The position numbers were made by a program, and so were the translations under genes. The notes under the pieces were generated by a model. It saw only the letters and a list, made by a program, of their open reading frames with translations, was not told the DNA's origin and ran no database searches. A stretch of 64,000 nucleotides of DNA from positions 1 to 64,000 of the forward strand of contig CANRFF010000001.1 of the NCBI GenBank assembly GCA_947629825.1, read 5' to 3'. The stretch's first letter is position 1; each line of letters starts with the position of its first letter. This document shows, piece after piece, positions 27,039-36,073 of the stretch. The DNA is from an uncultured Anaeroplasmataceae bacterium (GTDB lineage Bacteria > Bacillota_I > Bacilli_A > Acholeplasmatales > Anaeroplasmataceae).

Positions 27039-27896
27039 ATGGCAAAAATTACAGTGGGCATTCTTTACGATTTTGATAAGACATTGTGTACGACGGATAT
27101 GCAGAATTATCAGTTTATGACCGATTTGGGAATGTCTGCGGAATCGTTTTGGAAACTATGCGAAGCGAATACGAAAAAAAATTCAATGGATAAAATATTA
27201 TCCTATATGCAGATGATGATTCTCGAAGCAAGAAAAAGCGGTCATCCGCTGACAAAAGAATATTTGAATTCTTTGGGGCAAAGTATGCAGTACTATCGGG
27301 GAGTAACCACTTGGTTTGAACGGATCAACGCTTATGCGGAATCTTTGAATGTCAATGTCGAACACTATGTGATTTCTTCCGGAGTTCAGGAGATGATCGA
27401 AGGATCTTCGATTGCCAAATATTTCAAGAAGATTTACGGGTGTCGTTTCATTTACGATCCGCAGACGAAAGAGGCCATTTGGCCGGCAATGGCAATCAAC
27501 TATACGCAAAAGACACAGTTCATTTTCAGAATATCGAAAGGAACTTTGGATGTGACGGATGAAGAAAGACTCAATATGGAAACTCCCGACGACAGCAGAG
27601 CCATTCAATATCGACATATGATTTATATCGGAGACGGATTGACGGATATTCCTTGTATGCAGCTATTGAAAGACAAAGGCGGAAAGTCGATTGCGCTTTA
27701 TCAGGCGAAAAACAAAGATAAGACGCTTCCTTTGGTAGAAGACGGGCGGATCAATTATGTTTGTCTGGCTGATTATTCCGTGAATTCCAATCTCGAAAAA
27801 ATCGTGAAGTTGATGATTGAAAATATGGCTTTGTTGGAAACGCTCAAAACCAAAGAAGAAAAGCAACTTCAAACATTTTTAAAGGAGAACAATTAG
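27039..27896 (+). CDS. HAD-superfamily hydrolase
   Basis: 285 residues. Motif I is YDFDKTLCTTD (nucleophile D and acid/base D near residues 9-11). A helical cap follows (about 20-100). Motif II is VISSG near 111, and motifs III/IV are in the region HMIYIGDGLTDIPCM near 192-206, whose GDGLTD holds the metal-binding aspartates. The organisation is that of phosphoserine-phosphatase-like HADs, but substrate cannot be deduced. It is the first gene of a run leading to ybeY 3 bases later, so its stop is nearly coupled to ybeY translation. Confidence 0.82.
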   Translation: MAKITVGILYDFDKTLCTTDMQNYQFMTDLGMSAESFWKLCEANTKKNSMDKILSYMQMMILEARKSGHPLTKEYLNSLGQSMQYYRGVTTWFERINAYAESLNVNVEHYVISSGVQEMIEGSSIAKYFKKIYGCRFIYDPQTKEAIWPAMAINYTQKTQFIFRISKGTLDVTDEERLNMETPDDSRAIQYRHMIYIGDGLTDIPCMQLLKDKGGKSIALYQAKNKDKTLPLVEDGRINYVCLADYSVNSNLEKIVKLMIENMALLETLKTKEEKQLQTFLKENN

Positions 27897-27899
27897 TTT

Positions 27900-28325
27900 A
27901 TGGGAATTTATTTTTTCAATCAAACTTCTGAAGATACGACAAGATATCAACAGGTTATTGAAAAAGTATTTGAAACTGTTTCTTTCGAAAAAGAATTCAG
28001 CATTATCTTTGTGGATGATGCGCAAATCCGGAAGATCAATTCCACATATCGAAAAATCGATCGGGTGACCGACGTGATTTCCTTTGCCTTATGCGATGAT
28101 CCGGATGAATCTTTCGAAGAAGAGTTGGGAGATATTTTCATCGATATTTTTCAAGCCCTTCGTCAAGCGGAAGAATATGGACACAGCGTGGAACGGGAAA
28201 TTGCGTTTTTGGCGGTTCACGGATACTTACATTTGTGCGGATACGATCATCAAACCAAACCGCAGGAAGAAGAAATGTTTTCCTTACAAGAAAAAATATT
28301 AAATGATGCAAACTTAAAACGATAG
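27900..28325 (+). CDS. ybeY: Endoribonuclease YbeY (16S rRNA maturation)
   Basis: 141 residues. The zinc site HGYLHLCGYDH (HxxxHxxGxDH) near 111-121 is complete, and RKIDRVTDVISF near 50 is the conserved substrate-groove motif. YbeY participates in 3' processing of 16S rRNA and ribosome quality control. In most Firmicutes it follows phoH and an HD-domain gene; here phoH is 18 kb away in the window and the HD gene and dgkA are missing from the cluster, which goes directly to cdd, era and recO. Confidence 0.93.
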   Translation: MGIYFFNQTSEDTTRYQQVIEKVFETVSFEKEFSIIFVDDAQIRKINSTYRKIDRVTDVISFALCDDPDESFEEELGDIFIDIFQALRQAEEYGHSVEREIAFLAVHGYLHLCGYDHQTKPQEEEMFSLQEKILNDANLKR

Positions 28326-28335
28326 GAGGACGAAA

Positions 28336-28749
28336 ATGGATATCAATGTAGAAAAACTGATCGAAAAAGCGAAAACCGCCAGAGGATTTGCTTATTCCCC
28401 GTATTCCCGATTTCAAGTCGGAGCGGCGGTATTGATGAAAGACGGAACGTATTTTTCCGGTTGTAATATCGAAAATTCTTCTTATGGTTTGTGTAACTGT
28501 GCCGAACGGACGGCATTATTCAAAATGATCAGTGAGGGATACCATAAAGAAGATGTTTTGGCGATGGCCGTCGTCGGTCAAACCAAAGCGCCGATCAGTC
28601 CGTGCGGAGCGTGTCGGCAAGTGATGGTGGAATTGTTGCCTCAGACGACGCCGGTCTATCTTTCAAATCTCAAAGGAGATCTAAAAAAGACGACGGTTCG
28701 GGAATTATTGCCTTATGCTTTCGAGGAAATCGAACATGAAGGATGCTGA
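28336..28749 (+). CDS. cdd: Cytidine deaminase
   Basis: Deaminates (deoxy)cytidine to (deoxy)uridine for pyrimidine salvage. 137 residues, the usual length of the small tetrameric class. The zinc-binding motifs CAERTALF (with catalytic Glu) near 53-60 and PCGACRQ near 87-93 are intact, as is SPYSRFQVGAA near 21-31 and the substrate-contact GCNIENSSYG. TAGGAGG precedes the start. It overlaps era by 14 bases. Confidence 0.95.
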   Translation: MDINVEKLIEKAKTARGFAYSPYSRFQVGAAVLMKDGTYFSGCNIENSSYGLCNCAERTALFKMISEGYHKEDVLAMAVVGQTKAPISPCGACRQVMVELLPQTTPVYLSNLKGDLKKTTVRELLPYAFEEIEHEGC

Positions 28750-29647
28750 GTTTAAATCGGGATTTGTTGCGGTCATCGGCCGTCCCAATGTGGGAAAGTC
28801 CACTTTCGTCAATGAAATGGTCGGTAAAAAAGTGGCGATCATTTCTCCGAAACCGCAAACGACAAGAAATCGGATTTTGGGAGTTCGGACGACGGAAGAG
28901 TATCAGTTGGCATTTACGGATACTCCCGGGATTCACAAACCGGAAACGGAATTGGGCAGAAGAATGGTTCAGACCTCTTATCATGTTGCGAAAGAAGTCG
29001 ATGTCGTTTTGTTTATGACTACGCCTTTGAAAAAAGTATTGAAAGGCGACGAAATCATTTTGGAAAATCTGAAAAAAACGAATATCCCCGTTTTTTTGGT
29101 AATCAATAAAATCGATCAACTGCCGAAAAAAAGCAGTGTGGATCTGACGATTGCGTTATATCAGAATCTGTATCCATTCGAAGGGGTGTTTCCGATTTCC
29201 GTTTTGGAACGAAAAAATTTGGATCATTTATTGGACGCCCTTTTGGAAAAAATCCCTTACGGACCGAAATATTATCCCGAAGAGATGATTTCCGATCATT
29301 CCGTTTCTTTTTTGATTCAGGAAGTCATCCGGGAAAAAATTCTCTTTCTTTTTCAGGAAGAAATTCCTCATAGTATTGCGGTTGTCGTCGAGCAGATTCT
29401 TCCTTGTCTGGAATTTCCGAATTATCAGGATGTCTATGCCACGATTTATGTGGAACGGGAAAGTCAACGGAAAATTTTAATCGGCAAAAACGGTGATAAA
29501 ATCAAAGAAATCAAAGAAAAAAGCAAAAGCGACATCCGAAAAATTCTTGGCAGCAAAGTCCATTTGGAATTATGGATCAAAGTGAAAAAAGATTGGAAAG
29601 ATCGTCCGAACGACTTACAAAATCTGGGATATTCAAAGGAGTATTAG
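28736..29647 (+). CDS. era: GTPase Era
   Basis: 303 residues. GTPase motifs: G1 GRPNVGKST near 14, G2 region QTTRNRILG, G3 DTPG near 63, G4 NKID near 124. The C-terminal KH RNA-binding domain includes ILIGKNGDKIKEI near 246-258. Era binds the 3' end of 16S rRNA and couples ribosome assembly to growth. ATG 28736 follows GAGG and lies inside the end of cdd; the cdd-era-recO order is the common Firmicute one. Confidence 0.95.
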   Translation: MKDAEFKSGFVAVIGRPNVGKSTFVNEMVGKKVAIISPKPQTTRNRILGVRTTEEYQLAFTDTPGIHKPETELGRRMVQTSYHVAKEVDVVLFMTTPLKKVLKGDEIILENLKKTNIPVFLVINKIDQLPKKSSVDLTIALYQNLYPFEGVFPISVLERKNLDHLLDALLEKIPYGPKYYPEEMISDHSVSFLIQEVIREKILFLFQEEIPHSIAVVVEQILPCLEFPNYQDVYATIYVERESQRKILIGKNGDKIKEIKEKSKSDIRKILGSKVHLELWIKVKKDWKDRPNDLQNLGYSKEY

Positions 29648-29651
29648 GCAA

Positions 29652-30341
29652 ATGAAAACCGCATTTGAAGGAGTGGTGCTTTCTTCTATTTCCTACAAAG
29701 AAAAATCGAAAATCGTTTATCTTTACACGCCGAACGGAATGGAAAGCATTTTGGTTCCCAACGGGGCTTCGGTTTCTTCGAATCGGCTGGGATTTACGAC
29801 CACCCTCAATCGCGTATCGTATTCGAAAACCTCTTCCGCCTATCCGAAACTGATCGAGTATTCCGTTTTGGAACAATTCTATGACTTTCATCAGGATTTG
29901 GAAAAAATTCAAATTGCGATGATTATGATTCAAGTCATCAAAGCGTTGGAAGAAGACGCACCGCATCATCGGATTTATCCTTTTTGGATTCAATGTTTGA
30001 ATTTGCTGAAAAAACGAAATCCATTGTATGTTTTGAGTTTGTTTTTATGCAAAATGCTTGCGGTATTCGGAGTTCGTCCGGAGTTTGAGAGTTGTGTCCG
30101 GTGCGGGAATCGTGAAATTGTGAATTTTTCCATTGTGGAAGGTGGAAGCTTGTGTCGGTTCTGTTCGACGGTTTCCGAAGAGAATACGGAATTGAAAAAC
30201 GCACTTCGGCTTCTTTACAATCACAAAGAATACGAAAAAGTTTTGGATTTGGATGATACGAAAATTTTGACATCTTTGTATGAATATTATCAGATTCATG
30301 TGCATTTGACGTTGAAACCATATCATATTGATTTACAATAA
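29652..30341 (+). CDS. recO: DNA repair protein RecO
   Basis: 229 residues. An N-terminal OB fold (EGVVLSSISYKEKSKIVYLYT) is followed by a helical domain with the zinc-type cysteines CVRCGN near 148 and CRFC near 169. RecO loads RecA with RecR on SSB-coated DNA in recombinational repair. It begins 4 bases after era. Length is slightly short of the B. subtilis protein (about 255) but all parts are visible. Confidence 0.9.
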   Translation: MKTAFEGVVLSSISYKEKSKIVYLYTPNGMESILVPNGASVSSNRLGFTTTLNRVSYSKTSSAYPKLIEYSVLEQFYDFHQDLEKIQIAMIMIQVIKALEEDAPHHRIYPFWIQCLNLLKKRNPLYVLSLFLCKMLAVFGVRPEFESCVRCGNREIVNFSIVEGGSLCRFCSTVSEENTELKNALRLLYNHKEYEKVLDLDDTKILTSLYEYYQIHVHLTLKPYHIDLQ

Positions 30342-30359
30342 AAAAAAGGAGGGATTGTT

Positions 30360-31184
30360 TTGTTTGACTTGAAATTGTTTTTGGAAAATTGCCCGAATCC
30401 GATGTTCGTCATCCGACCGATCATCGTCAAAAACGAATCTCGTGATTTCGAGTATATCTATGTGAATAAGTCATTTTGTCTGTTTTTGGGAAGAGAAGAA
30501 GACGAGTTGACCGGAAAAAAGTATTCCGAAGTTTTCGAAATCGGAGAAGAATATTGGTTTACCGCTTTCCGAAAAACCGTCCAGACGAAAAAGAATTCTT
30601 ATGTGGAAGCCGATAGTTCGGTCATCGGCAGACATTTGTTTGCACAACTGTTTCCGATCGAAGAAGAATATTGCGGATGTATTATTCAGAATTTCGAAGA
30701 AATTTCCAAGAATATCAAATTTATATCGGATGAAGAAAATTTGATTCGCCGAGCCAACTATGACTTTTTGACAGGCTTTTACAATCGGTATTATTTGAAC
30801 GAATATGCCGCAACGATTTCCACTCATTCGCGGATCGGGATTGTGTGTGTGGATATCAATGATTTGAAAATCATCAACAATACTTACGGTCGGGAATACG
30901 GGGATAAAAAAATTCAGAATTTGGCCAAACAATTAAAAAGAGTTTTTTCCAAATCTCAGATCTTCCGTGTCGGCGGAGATGAATTCGTGGTGATTGATAT
31001 CGTAGAAAATTCTCAGGCATTTTTGAAGTCCTGTTCGAATCTGGAAAAAAATTTTTTGAAATCCGGTTTCGCATCCATCGGATATGCGTACTACGAAACG
31101 ATTGAAAATCTGCATAAAGGAATTGAGTTTTGCAGTCAAATGATGTGGCAGAACTATGCCAAGCAAAATCATCCCGTAAAATGA
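30360..31184 (+). CDS. PAS-GGDEF diguanylate cyclase
   Basis: 274 residues. The PAS domain is in about 10-125 (NPMFVIRP...FEYIYVNKSFCLFLGREEDELTGK), and the GGDEF domain in about 138-270 with VDINDLKIINNTYG (metal site) and intact VGGDEFVVI. There is no RxxD inhibitory site. The domain is short at its end but complete. The start is TTG 30360 with GGAGGG 8 bases upstream; no ATG fits. It follows recO by 18 bases and probably shares its transcript. A second apparently active c-di-GMP synthase in the window. Confidence 0.85.
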   Translation: MFDLKLFLENCPNPMFVIRPIIVKNESRDFEYIYVNKSFCLFLGREEDELTGKKYSEVFEIGEEYWFTAFRKTVQTKKNSYVEADSSVIGRHLFAQLFPIEEEYCGCIIQNFEEISKNIKFISDEENLIRRANYDFLTGFYNRYYLNEYAATISTHSRIGIVCVDINDLKIINNTYGREYGDKKIQNLAKQLKRVFSKSQIFRVGGDEFVVIDIVENSQAFLKSCSNLEKNFLKSGFASIGYAYYETIENLHKGIEFCSQMMWQNYAKQNHPVK

Positions 31185-31193
31185 CAAAGATTC

Positions 31194-31222
31194 TTGACAT
31201 TGTCGGCGGTGTGCGATAAAAT
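31194..31222 (+). promoter_or_regulatory. SigmaA promoter of the T-box operon
   Basis: TTGACA (31194-31199), 17 bases, TAAAAT (31217-31222), ten bases after the preceding stop codon. Confidence 0.88.
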
Positions 31223-31228
31223 GGGATA

Positions 31229-31452
31229 AAGCGAAGAACCAAAGGAGTATATATTTTTTCTTTTTCAGAGAAGGTCGCTTGGGTGAAAAGACCGAAAGAA
31301 AGATATAGAAGGTAGTTGGGGAGCCGAAAAGATGAAAGAAGAGTAGTTTTTTCCGTAGATTCTGCGTTAAAGAAAACGAGTGCCATAAATGATTTTATGG
31401 AACTAAGGTGGTACCGCGATGATTCGTCCTTAGAAATAAGGACGTTTTTTTT
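31229..31452 (+). promoter_or_regulatory. T-box leader (valine, predicted) with terminator
   Basis: A tRNA-sensing leader. The T-box core AAGGTGGTACCGCG is exact at 31405-31418; its centre pairs with the CCA end of uncharged tRNA. Downstream, CGTCCTTA (31425-31432), GAAA loop, TAAGGACG (31437-31444) and eight Ts make the terminator, whose left arm is partly shared with the antiterminator. Stem I features include AGTA at 31244-31247. The most likely specifier codon is GTA (Val) at 31312-31314, followed by G as usual; I did not fold the RNA, so this rests on the downstream valS. Confidence 0.92.
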
Positions 31453-31464
31453 ATGGAGGAATAT

Positions 31465-32028
31465 ATGAAGTTGGTCGGCAAACGAATTGTGATTCGTGAT
31501 TTGAAATTATCCGATGATGAAGATTTATTCGAATACGGTTCCCATCCGGAAGTGGGATATTCTGCCGGTTGGAAACCCTATCCATCGATCACTGTTGCCA
31601 GAAGGGTCTTATCGTCGTTTATTCTTTCGAAAGAAACCTTTGGGATTGAAGAACTGGCGACTTCCAAATTGATCGGGACGATTTCTTTATATCATCAGTG
31701 TATCCGTCCCTATAACAAAATCCGATCGTTAGGTTTTTCTTTGCATCCGGATTATTGGAATCAAGGAATTATGACCGAAGCGGTGTTGTTGATGCTGGAC
31801 TATGCTTTTACCAAAGAAAACTGTGAATTGGTGGAAGTCGGACATCATTCGGACAATTACGGAAGCAAACGGGTGATTGAGAAGTGCGGTTTTCAGTATG
31901 ATGGCCGTTTGGCTAAATTCAAACAATTATATGACGGTCGGGTGATTGATGCCGATTTTTATTCTATGACCAAAGAAGAATATGAAAGGAGAAAACAAAA
32001 TGAAGAAAGTTTTGGAAGCAAAATATGA
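31465..32028 (+). CDS. GNAT-family (RimJ/RimL-like) N-acetyltransferase
   Basis: 187 residues. N-terminal strand KRIVIRDLKLSDDEDLFEY, the core strand IRSLGFSLHPDYWNQGIMTEAVLLMLDYAF containing the acetyl-CoA pyrophosphate loop (Q/R-x-x-G-x-G/A-type, NQGIMTEA) and the C-terminal NYGSKRVIEKCGFQYDGRLA are typical of RimJ/RimL relatives. Acceptor unknown. It begins 13 bases beyond the T-box terminator and overlaps valS by 29 bases, so its expression should rise when Val-tRNA is uncharged. ATG 31465 follows GGAGGA; an in-frame ATG at 31453 lies against the terminator T-run. Confidence 0.85.
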   Translation: MKLVGKRIVIRDLKLSDDEDLFEYGSHPEVGYSAGWKPYPSITVARRVLSSFILSKETFGIEELATSKLIGTISLYHQCIRPYNKIRSLGFSLHPDYWNQGIMTEAVLLMLDYAFTKENCELVEVGHHSDNYGSKRVIEKCGFQYDGRLAKFKQLYDGRVIDADFYSMTKEEYERRKQNEESFGSKI

Positions 32029-34621
32029 TTTTAAGAAAACCGAAGCCGGAAAATATGATTTTTGGTTGAAAGGCGGATTTTTCGAAGCGGGAGATCTTTC
32101 CAAAGAACCGTTTACGATTGTGATTCCACCGCCGAATGTTACGGGAAAACTCCATTTGGGACATGCTTATGATACTTCCATTCAGGATATTATCATCCGG
32201 AGAAAAAGAATGCAGGGCTACGACGCTTTATGGCTTCCGGGAATGGATCATGCCGGGATTGCCACGCAAGCCAAAGTAGACGAAAAATTAAAAGCTCAGG
32301 GAATATCGAGATATGATTTGGGCCGGGAAAAATTTTTGGAAGTTGCGTGGAGTTGGAAAAAAGAATATGCTTTGAAAATCCATGAGCAGTGGGCGGCTTT
32401 GGGGTTGTCCTTGGATTATACCAAAGAACGCTTTACTCTCGATGAGGGCTTAAGCAAAGCGGTCAATCATGTTTTTATCAGTTTGTATCGAAAAGGCTGG
32501 ATTTATCAAGGAAAAAGAATTATCAACTGGGATGTGGAGGCTCGTACCGCCTTGTCCAACATCGAAGTAGAACATAAAGATGTGGAAGGTGCGTTTTATT
32601 ATTTCAATTATCCGTTGGTCGACGGAAGCGGATTTGTGACAATTGCCACTACCCGTCCGGAAACGATGTTTGCCGACCAAGCGGTGATGGTTCATCCTCG
32701 GGACGAACGATATCAAAATATCATCGGGAAGTCGGTTTATATTCCCAATACCGATCTTGTGATACCGGTCATTGCGGATGAGTATGTCGATATGCAATTC
32801 GGTACGGGTTGCGTCAAAGTAACTCCTGCTCACGATCCGAATGATTATGAAGTGGGATTAAGGCATCATTTGGATATGCCACTTTGTATGAATGAAGACG
32901 GAACGATGAATCGTTTGGCTGGTAAATATGAGGGAATGGATCGATTTGAATGCCGGAAGGCGTTACTGAAAGATCTGAAAGACTGCGGTTTGTTCGTCAA
33001 AGAAGAGAAGATCATCCATTCCGTAGGGCATAGCGAAAGAACCGGAGTGGTTGTGGAACCCCGTCTTTCGAAACAGTGGTTTGTGAAGATGGACGTTTTG
33101 GCAAAACAGGTACTGGAAAATGAAGAATATCGCTTTGTACCGGATCGGTTTAAACAGACTTTGGAACACTGGTTGACGAATATTCAGGATTGGTGTATTT
33201 CCCGTCAACTATGGTGGGGACACCGGATTCCCGCTTGGTATAAGGGAGATGATGTGATCGTCAGTGAAACATGCCCGCAAGAAGGATATGTTCAGGACGA
33301 AGATGTGTTGGACACTTGGTTTTCTTCGGCACTGTGGCCTTTTTCCACATTGGGTTGGCCGGAAGAAACAGACGCATTGAAACGGTATTATCCGACCAAT
33401 GTATTGGTCACCGGTTATGATATTATCTTTTTCTGGGTTTCGAGAATGTTATTCCAAGGAATTGAATTTACGCATCATGCCCCATTTAAAGATATCGTGA
33501 TTCACGGAATTGTGCGGGACAGTCAGAATCGTAAAATGAGTAAATCTTTGGGAAACGGAATTGATCCTTTTGATGTCATTGCGAAGTACGGAACCGATTC
33601 TTTGAGATATTTTCTGACGACCGGCGGCGCTTTGGGTTTTGATTTCCGTTTTGACGAAACGAAGATCGAAGCGGCATGGAATTATTTGAATAAGATTTGG
33701 AATATCTCAAGATATGTTCTGATGAATATCGGGGAAGACGCAAATCCGGATAACATCGATGTCCAATCACTGAATTTGGCTTCCAAATCCATTTTGGCAC
33801 GTCTCAATAAAGTGATTGAAAATGTCGACTATAATTTTGATAAATATGAATTCGGAGAAGCCGCCAAAACGCTATATAACTTCGTTTGGAACGATTTTGC
33901 TTCTTGGTATGTCGAAATTTCCAAAGTGGATCTTTTATCCGATGATGTTCAAAACCGGACGAACACTCAAAAAGTATTGGTTTTCGTTTTGAAATCCATT
34001 ATTAAATTACTTCATCCGTTCTGTCCGTTTATTACCGAAGAAATTTATCAGGCATTGCCTCATCGACATGCCTCCATAACGATTTCCGATTGGCCGAAAG
34101 TTCAAAAAGAACTGGATGATGAAGAATCGATTCTGCAAATCGAAGAATTGGAAGAGATCATTACCGGGATTCGAAATGCCCGTGCCAAAGCGGGAAAGGC
34201 TCCGTCGCATCCGATCCATATTACCATTGTTGCACGAGATGAAAAAACGTTACAGACGTTACAGATTTTAAAAAAGTACCTGATTCGTTTTACGAATCTC
34301 GAAAATTTGATTTTGACCATGCAGGAACAATCGATGGAAAACAATGAGGTTCTGGTGTTGACTTCCGTCAAAATCTTTATTCCGACGAACGACTTGGTGG
34401 ATGTTTCCGAAGTTTTGGAAACCCTGCAAAAAACCAAAGAAAAATTGGAAGCCGAACTTGCCAGAAGTCAAAAAATGCTTGAGAATCCCAATTTTATCGA
34501 AAAAGCACCGGAAGAAAAAATCGCTGCGGAACGCCTGAAACAACAAAAGTATCAAAAACAATATCAAGAAGTTCTGAATTCCTTAGAAAAATTGGGAGTA
34601 TCTTCATGCAAGAAGCACTAG
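32000..34621 (+). CDS. valS: Valyl-tRNA synthetase
   Basis: 873 residues, class I synthetase. Residues 39-52 give PPPNVTGKLHLGHA (HIGH motif), the CP1 editing domain follows (TIATTRPETMFADQAVMVHP near 213; GTGCVKVTPAHDPNDYEVG near 268), then the KMSKS loop in RKMSKSLGNGID near 513. The helical anticodon domain comes next, and the C-terminal coiled coil (about 800-870, EAELARSQKML) is typical of ValS. Attaches valine to tRNA-Val and edits threonine. AAAGGAG sets ATG 32000. Regulated by the T-box upstream and overlapping folC downstream by 16 bases, the usual valS-folC order. Confidence 0.97.
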   Translation: MKKVLEAKYDFKKTEAGKYDFWLKGGFFEAGDLSKEPFTIVIPPPNVTGKLHLGHAYDTSIQDIIIRRKRMQGYDALWLPGMDHAGIATQAKVDEKLKAQGISRYDLGREKFLEVAWSWKKEYALKIHEQWAALGLSLDYTKERFTLDEGLSKAVNHVFISLYRKGWIYQGKRIINWDVEARTALSNIEVEHKDVEGAFYYFNYPLVDGSGFVTIATTRPETMFADQAVMVHPRDERYQNIIGKSVYIPNTDLVIPVIADEYVDMQFGTGCVKVTPAHDPNDYEVGLRHHLDMPLCMNEDGTMNRLAGKYEGMDRFECRKALLKDLKDCGLFVKEEKIIHSVGHSERTGVVVEPRLSKQWFVKMDVLAKQVLENEEYRFVPDRFKQTLEHWLTNIQDWCISRQLWWGHRIPAWYKGDDVIVSETCPQEGYVQDEDVLDTWFSSALWPFSTLGWPEETDALKRYYPTNVLVTGYDIIFFWVSRMLFQGIEFTHHAPFKDIVIHGIVRDSQNRKMSKSLGNGIDPFDVIAKYGTDSLRYFLTTGGALGFDFRFDETKIEAAWNYLNKIWNISRYVLMNIGEDANPDNIDVQSLNLASKSILARLNKVIENVDYNFDKYEFGEAAKTLYNFVWNDFASWYVEISKVDLLSDDVQNRTNTQKVLVFVLKSIIKLLHPFCPFITEEIYQALPHRHASITISDWPKVQKELDDEESILQIEELEEIITGIRNARAKAGKAPSHPIHITIVARDEKTLQTLQILKKYLIRFTNLENLILTMQEQSMENNEVLVLTSVKIFIPTNDLVDVSEVLETLQKTKEKLEAELARSQKMLENPNFIEKAPEEKIAAERLKQQKYQKQYQEVLNSLEKLGVSSCKKH

Positions 34622-35832
34622 ACTGGCTTTATTCTCAGAAGAAGAGTCGTCCCAGAACGGATTTGTCGAGAATTCGCAAATGTATTGAATTGTTGAAAAT
34701 TCAAATGCCATATGACATTGTCCATATTGCCGGCACCAACGGCAAAGGATCGACGGCGAAGACGTTGGAAACTCTTTTGAAAGTCAAAGGAAAGACGGGA
34801 TTGTTCATTTCTCCTTATGTCCTTTGTTTCAACGAAAGAATTCAGGTGAACGGAAAGTTTATTTCCGATGAAGATGTGTTGAATTCGGTAAAACGATTGA
34901 AAAGTTTTTCTTTCGAATATCAAAAACAATATCATGACACGATTCCTTTTTTCGAATTGGTGTTTTTGATGGCTCTGTTGTATTTTGAACAACAAAAAGT
35001 TCGTTATGCGGTGATAGAATGCGGGTTGGGAGGACGTTTGGATCCGACGAATGTCGTTTCCTCAACCGTTTCCGTCATTACCGGAATCGGTTTGGATCAT
35101 ATGAATCTGCTGGGAAACACGAAAGAAGAAATTGCTTTTCACAAAATGGGAATTATGAAACCGGATCGTCCTTGTTTCGTATGTGTGGAAGAAGAGTTGA
35201 AACCGTTGTTTTCAAAATATGCCTCTCAAGTTCCTACGACGATTTCTTTTGTGAATGATTCCGTTTTTGACATCCGTTTGAAAAATGCCACGTTCTTTCG
35301 ATTTGGGAAAGAAGCGTTTCATACGCCTCTGGAAGGAATTTATCAGGCGTATAATACTTCCCTTGCGATTGCGGTTTTTCGTTGGTTTTTTCCCAATGAA
35401 TCGAAACGGTTCATTCAAAAAAGACTGAAAGAAGTCACTTGGCCTGCCCGCTTTGAAAAACTCAAAGATCATCCGTTGATTTATCTGGATGGCGCTCATA
35501 ATATTCAAGGGATGGAAGCACTGGTGGAAAGTATCAAAAAGAAAAAAATTCATGCGAAAATTTATGTGTTTTTTTCTGCTTTGAAAGACAAAGATTTCGG
35601 TTCGATGATTCAAAAATTAGATGAAATCAGCAGTTATTATTATTTTACGTCCGTTGAAGATTCTCGAAAAATTTCTCCGGAAGTTTTTGCCCATTCTACC
35701 CGAAAACCGTATGAAATCGTTTCTGACTGGGAAAAAGTTCTTTGTGATTTTCAAAAAGAACATCCGAAAGATGTTTTGTTGATTACCGGTTCTCTTCATT
35801 TTGCCAGTCAAATCCGGCCGTATCTGAAATAA
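34606..35832 (+). CDS. folC: Folylpolyglutamate synthase (probably with dihydrofolate synthase activity)
   Basis: 408 residues. The Mur-ligase-type ATP loop HIAGTNGKGSTAKT lies near 40-53, followed by FISPYVLCFNERIQ near 67 (the family's SPHL-like motif, here SPYV), ECGLGGRLDPTN near 138-149 and LDGAHNIQGM near 293. It adds glutamates to reduced folates. The SPYV variant is unusual but within the observed pattern for Erysipelotrichia-like proteins as far as I can judge. Coupled to valS by overlapping frames; a long hairpin terminator follows. Confidence 0.92.
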   Translation: MQEALDWLYSQKKSRPRTDLSRIRKCIELLKIQMPYDIVHIAGTNGKGSTAKTLETLLKVKGKTGLFISPYVLCFNERIQVNGKFISDEDVLNSVKRLKSFSFEYQKQYHDTIPFFELVFLMALLYFEQQKVRYAVIECGLGGRLDPTNVVSSTVSVITGIGLDHMNLLGNTKEEIAFHKMGIMKPDRPCFVCVEEELKPLFSKYASQVPTTISFVNDSVFDIRLKNATFFRFGKEAFHTPLEGIYQAYNTSLAIAVFRWFFPNESKRFIQKRLKEVTWPARFEKLKDHPLIYLDGAHNIQGMEALVESIKKKKIHAKIYVFFSALKDKDFGSMIQKLDEISSYYYFTSVEDSRKISPEVFAHSTRKPYEIVSDWEKVLCDFQKEHPKDVLLITGSLHFASQIRPYLK

Positions 35833-35876
35833 AAAAGAGGTGGAAAAACGAAGATCGTTTTCCGCCTCTTTTGATT
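35831..35876 (+). terminator. Intrinsic terminator of the valS-folC operon
   Basis: AAAGAGG...TGGAAAA pairs with TTTTCC...GCCTCTTT across a 5-base loop (CG/CG cap), then Ts. It also lies downstream of the minus-strand tRNA and may stop that transcript. Confidence 0.85.
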
Positions 35877-35886
35877 TTTTATTTAC

Positions 35887-35962
35887 TGGTGGACCCTTGG
35901 AGACTCGAACTCCAGACCCACTGATTAAGAGTCAGTTGCTCTACCAACTGAGCTAAGGGTCC
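35887..35962 (-). tRNA. tRNA-Lys (anticodon CUU)
   Basis: Read on the minus strand: acceptor GGACCCT/AGGGTCC, discriminator A and encoded CCA (35887-35889); D-arm GCTCAGTTGGTAGAGC; anticodon stem ACTGA/TCAGT with loop CTCTTAA, so anticodon CTT reading AAG; T-arm with GTTCGAGTC. All stems pair. It stands alone between folC and murE with its own consensus promoter. Confidence 0.97.
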
Positions 35963-35980
35963 ATATAAACTTGCGAATTC

Positions 35981-36008
35981 ATTATACCAAAAACAAAAAA
36001 AATGTCAA
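35981..36008 (-). promoter_or_regulatory. Consensus promoter of the tRNA-Lys gene
   Basis: On the minus strand: TTGACA (36003-36008), 16-base spacer rich in T, TATAAT (35981-35986) with TGG directly before it. Confidence 0.9.
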
Positions 36009-36073
36009 CATCATTCCGGGAAAGTTTAGTTTATTTTGGGGAAATGGCGCATACAATCTAACGGGTGATTCTC

